Assembly (NCBI GenBank): GCA_026785875.1 | Contig: JAJAZF010000299.1 | Span: forward strand, 1-8,635 | Reading direction: 5' to 3' | Length of the DNA stretch: 8,635 nt | From: Chamaesiphon sp. | Lineage (GTDB): Bacteria > Cyanobacteriota > Cyanobacteriia > Cyanobacteriales > Chamaesiphonaceae | Part shown: one piece after another, positions 5,546 through 8,635 of the stretch | How the letters are laid out: every line of letters starts with the position of its first letter | Position numbering within the stretch: the first letter of the stretch is position 1 | The notes under the pieces: model-generated | The model's input: the letters and a program-made list of their open reading frames with translations, nothing else | Database searches by the model: none | What the model was told of the DNA's origin: nothing | Position numbers and translations under genes: made by a program

Positions 5546-6706
5546 GTGGCTAAAACAAATTTTGCGGGACTTTTCGGCATTTCGGTGATGGATCGATATA
5601 TCTTCACCCAATTGCTGATGCCATTTTTATTTGGGGTTGGGGCATTTTCATCGATCGTCCTAGCGATCGGTAGTTTATTCGATCTCGTGCGACAGGTAGC
5701 AGAAGCTGGATTACCAATTACAGTCGCGCTCGAAGTAATGGCACTCAAAATGCCTCAATTTGTGGTCTATTCTTTCCCGATGTCGCTGTTGCTCACAGGG
5801 ATGATGACCTATGGTAAATTCTCAGCAGATAGTGAAATCATCGCTTTTCGGAGTTGTGGTGTCAGTGTTTATCGGTTGATTTTACCTGCATTAGTTTTAA
5901 GTGTAATTGTGACGGGAGTTACGTTCTTTTTTAATGAATTGCTCGTCCCGACATCTAGTCAACGAGCGACAACAACACTTACCAGAGCCTTGAAACAGGA
6001 CAAACCGACATTTAAAAAAGATAATATCGTCCAGCCTGAGTACAAAACAGTGGAGCGAGATGGCAAAAAGGAACAGGTATTAGTTCGGCTGTTTTATGCG
6101 GAGAAATTTGATGGTAAAACGATGACTGGACTGACAATTTTGGATAAATCTCAAGCAGATAAGGGCTTGAGCCAAATTCTCAACGCTCAGTCTGCTGTCT
6201 GGGATAGTACTAAAAATACTTGGGATTTTTCTAATGGGACTATTTATTTAATTGCGCCTGATGCTTCTTATCGCAATATTGTTACCTTCAAGCATCAACA
6301 GTTACAATTACCCCAATCACCGTTTGAATTAGCCGCACTAGACAATAAGAATCCCGATGAGATGAGTGTGGGTGAAGCGATGGATTATTTAGACCAAATT
6401 CAAATGACTGGAGATCGGAAGAAAATCCTTACTGTTGCTGTGACGATTCAACGTAAACTAGCATTTCCATTCGTTTGTATCGTATTTGGTTTAATTGGTT
6501 CGGCAATGGGAATCCGTCCCCAACGCTCGGGAAAGGCGACTAGTTTTGGTGTCAGTGTGCTGATGATTTTTGGTTATTACCTAATGATGTTTATTTTTGG
6601 AGCTTTGGGACAAGCTGAGATTATTTCTCCTTTTCTGGCTGGATGGTTGCCCAATTTTATCGGACTGGCGATCGGTGGCTGGTTAGTTGCTCAGGCTGCA
6701 AAATAA
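5546..6706 (+). CDS. LptF/LptG-family (YjgP/YjgQ) LPS export permease
   Basis: This 386-residue membrane protein from a GTG start has the YjgP/YjgQ architecture. Three N-terminal transmembrane segments lie at about residues 24-46, 66-88 and 110-134. A soluble periplasmic beta-jellyroll-like region spans about 135-295, and three C-terminal segments lie at about 305-323, 334-356 and 363-383. The Met-Asp-Arg-Tyr-Ile opening at residue 15, leading straight into the first membrane helix, is typical of the family. An ATG at 5588 would give 372 residues and is a reasonable alternative start. Paired with LptB it forms the inner-membrane transporter that lifts LPS out of the bilayer and passes it to LptA. 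In E. coli the channel is an LptF-LptG heterodimer. Only one permease is present here, so either a partner lies elsewhere or this one homodimerises. It is the last gene of the cluster. Confidence 0.93.
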   Translation: MAKTNFAGLFGISVMDRYIFTQLLMPFLFGVGAFSSIVLAIGSLFDLVRQVAEAGLPITVALEVMALKMPQFVVYSFPMSLLLTGMMTYGKFSADSEIIAFRSCGVSVYRLILPALVLSVIVTGVTFFFNELLVPTSSQRATTTLTRALKQDKPTFKKDNIVQPEYKTVERDGKKEQVLVRLFYAEKFDGKTMTGLTILDKSQADKGLSQILNAQSAVWDSTKNTWDFSNGTIYLIAPDASYRNIVTFKHQQLQLPQSPFELAALDNKNPDEMSVGEAMDYLDQIQMTGDRKKILTVAVTIQRKLAFPFVCIVFGLIGSAMGIRPQRSGKATSFGVSVLMIFGYYLMMFIFGALGQAEIISPFLAGWLPNFIGLAIGGWLVAQAAK

Positions 6707-6720
6707 AGTTAGTTTAAATT

Positions 6721-6753
6721 AATTGATAATTGATAATTGATAATTGATAATTG
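6721..6753. repeat. Heptamer tandem repeat (AATTGAT)n
   Basis: Four perfect copies of AATTGAT (6721-6748) plus a partial AATTG (6749-6753) lie 14 bases after the permease stop. Short tandem repeats with a 7-base period are a known feature of cyanobacterial intergenic DNA. The A/T-rich array is uninterrupted. Confidence 0.9.
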
Positions 6754-6764
6754 GGTGTTTAAGA

Positions 6765-6846
6765 TGGGGCTTTAAACCCCACTGGGCGGGAGACCCGTCC
6801 AGTACCTTAAAAACAATCCACCTAAACGGTGGGGGATTTAAACCCC
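6765..6846. repeat. Palindrome cluster in the convergent spacer
   Basis: The region between the converging permease and methyltransferase genes has several inverted repeats. TGGGG/CCCCA (6765-6769 with 6777-6781) and GGGG/CCCC (6832-6835 with 6843-6846) each flank a 7-base loop ending in TTTAAA. A 10-bp stem at 6781-6790 with 6794-6803 has one G-T pair and an AGA loop. CCACC (6818-6822) pairs with GGTGG (6828-6832). It may terminate transcription from both sides, though no classical T-tract follows. It may equally be a copy of a dispersed cyanobacterial intergenic repeat. Confidence 0.65.
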
Positions 6847-6855
6847 TGCTCTTTG

Positions 6856-7980
6856 TTAATACATCTCGTATTTCATCAGTTGACAAGGTAGTGTACCGTT
6901 GTAGACGGTAGTTCGTTGGGCAGATTTTAGACCGATCGATTTAGCTAACTCCTTATTTCCACTGAGGACAAAAGCCGTCCAACCTTTAAAACGGTTTTTG
7001 AGCACATCTCCCAACAGTTTATAAAAAGCACCCAAATCCTCATCACGCCCTAGTCTCTCACCATAAGGAGGATTGCAGAGCAAAATCCCGCGATCTGCGG
7101 GAGCTTCCACATCCGCTAGATCCATCTGAGCAAACTGAATATAGCTTTCTACCCCAGAACTACGGGCATTCGATCGAGCCTGTTCGATGACATCAAAATT
7201 GCGATCGCTACCAATAATCGTCGCCTGTAAATCTTTTTTCTCCCCAGCTTCAGCCGACTTGATGAGTCGATCGAATAAGTCTGGATCGAAGTCTAGCCAG
7301 TTCTCAAAGCCAAACCCATCGCGAAAAATACCTGGAGCGATATTTAGGGCTTGCATTGCTGCTTCTAGGGGCAATGTCCCCGAACCACACAGCGGATCGA
7401 CAAAGGCTAGATCGGGTGTCCAACCAGACATTTTCATCAGGGCGGCGGCGAGGGATTCTTTCAGCGGTGCATCGCCAACAGCAGATCGATAGCCGCGCCG
7501 ATGCAGGCTACTCCCAGAGCTATCTAAACTGACAATACAAAGATCTTTATCGATATGAGCATTGATCCGCACATTCGGATCTTGAATATCCACACTCGAT
7601 CTTTGTCCAAACTTTTCTGTCTGTTGCTTGGTAATCGCGCGTTTGACTTGCACTGCGGTAAAGTGGCTGTGATTTAACTGCTCGTTTTTGCCCGTCACAG
7701 TGACAGCCATCGTCAGCTCTGGGGTGAGATATTCGCCCCAATCGATTTGCTGAATACCTTCATACAATTCTCGATCGTCATTGCTGGGAAATTCGCCCAG
7801 CTTGACTAATACCCGAAAGGGCAACCGCGCCCACAAATTGACGCGATATAATAACTCGCGATCGCCTTGAAAAGACACCCCACAAAAGCCTTGAGCCACA
7901 TCAACCGCGCCTAATTCAGTTAGTTCCTGCGCTGCTAACTCTTCTAAACCTCTGGCGACTGTAGCAAAGTATTCACCCAA
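6856..7980 (-). CDS. THUMP-domain class I SAM-dependent rRNA methyltransferase (RlmL-like)
   Basis: This 374-residue protein matches the stand-alone RlmL/YpsC type (COG0116), which N2-methylates a guanine of 23S rRNA; in E. coli RlmL acts on G2445. The N-terminus has the family's Tyr-Phe-Ala-Thr-Val-Ala-Arg-Gly-Leu-Glu block. A ferredoxin-like/THUMP RNA-binding region covers about residues 40-155, and a His-Arg-Arg-Gly-Tyr-Arg link sits at 160-165. The Rossmann methyltransferase domain follows. Its SAM-binding motif I is Asp-Pro-Leu-Cys-Gly-Ser-Gly-Thr (195-202), and its catalytic motif IV is Asn-Pro-Pro-Tyr-Gly-Glu-Arg-Leu-Gly (303-311). The start is TTG at 7980: an in-frame TGA lies just upstream and a GAGGA Shine-Dalgarno sequence is 6 bases away. 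It lacks the RlmK half fused in E. coli. The exact rRNA target is inferred from the family. Confidence 0.93.
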   Translation of the reverse strand: MGEYFATVARGLEELAAQELTELGAVDVAQGFCGVSFQGDRELLYRVNLWARLPFRVLVKLGEFPSNDDRELYEGIQQIDWGEYLTPELTMAVTVTGKNEQLNHSHFTAVQVKRAITKQQTEKFGQRSSVDIQDPNVRINAHIDKDLCIVSLDSSGSSLHRRGYRSAVGDAPLKESLAAALMKMSGWTPDLAFVDPLCGSGTLPLEAAMQALNIAPGIFRDGFGFENWLDFDPDLFDRLIKSAEAGEKKDLQATIIGSDRNFDVIEQARSNARSSGVESYIQFAQMDLADVEAPADRGILLCNPPYGERLGRDEDLGAFYKLLGDVLKNRFKGWTAFVLSGNKELAKSIGLKSAQRTTVYNGTLPCQLMKYEMY

Positions 7981-7986
7981 AATAAT

Positions 7987-7991
7987 TCCTC
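7987..7991 (-). promoter_or_regulatory. Shine-Dalgarno GAGGA fixing the TTG start of the methyltransferase
   Basis: Read on the minus strand, GAGGA is followed by six bases and then the TTG at 7980. The in-frame stop TGA (7990-7992) overlaps this site, so no upstream start is possible in this frame. Confidence 0.75.
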
Positions 7992-8144
7992 AGTTCACAT
8001 TTGGCTTGCGTACAAACCATCTCCTATTATTCCTTAAATATCGACATACCGTCAGCAGTTTTGGGTGAATATCACAAATCACACTCGCGACAATGGCATC
8101 CGAGCGACGAACCAGCCAAAATTGAGCCATCTACGCTCGGCAAC

Positions 8145-8173
8145 TTGACAACAGCAAACTCGATCGATTAAAT
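8145..8173 (+). promoter_or_regulatory. Sigma70-type promoter of tRNA-Ala
   Basis: A perfect TTGACA (8145-8150) is followed after 17 bases by TTAAAT (8168-8173, four of six matches to TATAAT). Initiation would fall near 8180, a few bases before the mature tRNA at 8187, as is usual for a tRNA gene. Confidence 0.6.
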
Positions 8174-8186
8174 TGAAGAGTAGTTT

Positions 8187-8259
8187 GGGGCCATAGCTCA
8201 GTTGGTAGAGCACTGCAATGGCATTGCAGGGGTCAGGAGTTCGAGCCTCCTTAGCTCCA
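8187..8259 (+). tRNA. tRNA-Ala (anticodon GGC)
   Basis: The 73-base cloverleaf is complete. It has a 7-base acceptor stem (8187-8193 with 8252-8258), D-stem GCTC/GAGC, anticodon stem CTGCA/TGCAG (8213-8217 with 8225-8229), and T-stem AGGAG/CTCCT (8235-8239 with 8247-8251). The anticodon loop ATGGCAT reads GGC at 8220-8222, decoding GCC and GCU alanine codons. The G3-U70 acceptor pair that defines alanine identity is present (8189 with 8256). A32-U38 in the anticodon loop is also the known feature of tRNA-Ala(GGC). The discriminator is A8259 and the CCA end is not encoded. The sixth acceptor pair is a C-A mismatch (8192 with 8253). Confidence 0.96.
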
Positions 8260-8324
8260 TTAAGGGATAGACAAATGCTCAGATTGGTTGGTATAACTTA
8301 AAGCAGTCAAAACCACTGCCGATC

Positions 8325-8635
8325 GTGAGTATAGATATTAATTCATCAATCAAAGGTCAATCGATTCGGTTTTGCGATCGCCGCGCCGATATCGATCTCT
8401 ATCAACTGCAAGCACTACTCAATAAAAGTGCATTTTGGGCGGTCGATCGTCAGATTGAAGACCTCCAAATTGCCCTCGATCGCAGCGAACCTGTAGTATC
8501 AGCTTGGGATAATGAAAAATTGATCGGTTTTGCTAGAGCCACTTCTGACGGTGTGTACCGTGCTACGATTTGGGATGTAACGATCGATTGCGATTATCAG
8601 CGGCTAGGTTTGGGGCGCAAATTGGTAGAAACCAC
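8325..8635 (+). CDS. GNAT-family N-acetyltransferase, Ycf52/NSI-like (partial, 3' end missing)
   Basis: The frame runs from a GTG at 8325 through the right edge, giving 103 complete codons. An in-frame TAG at 8268 and no better start codon in between support the GTG. After an N-terminal segment (about residues 1-55) come the core strands of a GNAT acetyltransferase. The Ile-Gly-Phe-Ala-Arg-Ala-Thr-Ser-Asp and Ala-Thr-Ile-Trp-Asp-Val blocks (about 67-86) closely match what I recall of plastid NSI/GNAT and red-algal Ycf52 proteins. The acetyl-CoA-binding motif A, here Gln-Arg-Leu-Gly-Leu-Gly-Arg, lies at about residues 93-99. The protein transfers acetyl from acetyl-CoA to an amine, with lysine or N-terminal acetylation known for plastid relatives. 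The substrate here is unknown. The missing C-terminus should complete the acetyl-CoA site. Confidence 0.85.
   Translation, partial: MSIDINSSIKGQSIRFCDRRADIDLYQLQALLNKSAFWAVDRQIEDLQIALDRSEPVVSAWDNEKLIGFARATSDGVYRATIWDVTIDCDYQRLGLGRKLVET

Noticed and set aside
7187..7492. 101-codon open frame on the plus strand
   Set aside because: Antisense shadow of the methyltransferase domain, covering its motif I region.
8100..8140. 7-bp inverted repeat CCGAGCG / CGCTCGG upstream of tRNA-Ala
   Set aside because: The arms are short and the loop is 27 bases; chance occurrence is plausible and no function is suggested.

Overview
The window reads as ordinary chromosomal core sequence from a cyanobacterium. 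Three things point there. The palindrome GCGATCGC (HIP1) occurs at least seven times, with many extra CGATCG cores. The ferrochelatase carries the chlorophyll-binding-like (HLIP/CAB) tail typical of oxygenic phototrophs. The acetyltransferase at the right edge resembles the plastid Ycf52/NSI family. The very dense CGATCG usage recalls Chamaesiphon-like genomes, but that is only an impression. I see no phage, transposase, CRISPR array, toxin-antitoxin pair or defence island, and I did not find a convincing undescribed system.

Layout, left to right: (1) 1-231, the 3' end of an unrecognised Ala/Glu-rich gene. (2) 373-1011, a small exported protein of unknown function ending in a CPC motif and a Pro-rich tail, followed by a strong hairpin/T-tract terminator. 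(3) 1123-2232, an exported HtrA/Deg serine protease with one PDZ domain and its own likely promoter. (4) 2233-2593, a 361-base non-coding stretch packed with G/C-rich palindromes. (5) hemH on the minus strand (2594-3757), ferrochelatase. (6) A 279-base divergent spacer (3758-4036) with no clear structure. (7) An lptA-lptB-lptF/G cluster on the plus strand (4037-6706), for lipopolysaccharide export. (8) A 149-base convergent spacer with a heptamer tandem repeat and several GGGG/CCCC palindromes. (9) A THUMP-domain RlmL-type rRNA methyltransferase on the minus strand (6856-7980), with a TTG start fixed by a good Shine-Dalgarno sequence. (10) tRNA-Ala(GGC) at 8187-8259 behind a consensus-like promoter. 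(11) The 5' part of a Ycf52/NSI-like GNAT acetyltransferase (8325 to the right edge).

The clearest functional unit is the lpt cluster. LptB (ATPase) would drive the LptF/G-family permease to extract LPS from the inner membrane, and the LptA/OstA-like periplasmic protein would carry it to the outer membrane. This LptA has two near-identical copies of the bridge domain offset by exactly 100 residues. HtrA is a periplasm/lumen quality-control protease. The other genes (haem synthesis, rRNA methylation, alanine tRNA, acetyltransferase) are unrelated housekeeping functions. The most noteworthy non-coding material is the two intergenic palindrome clusters and the tandem duplication within lptA.
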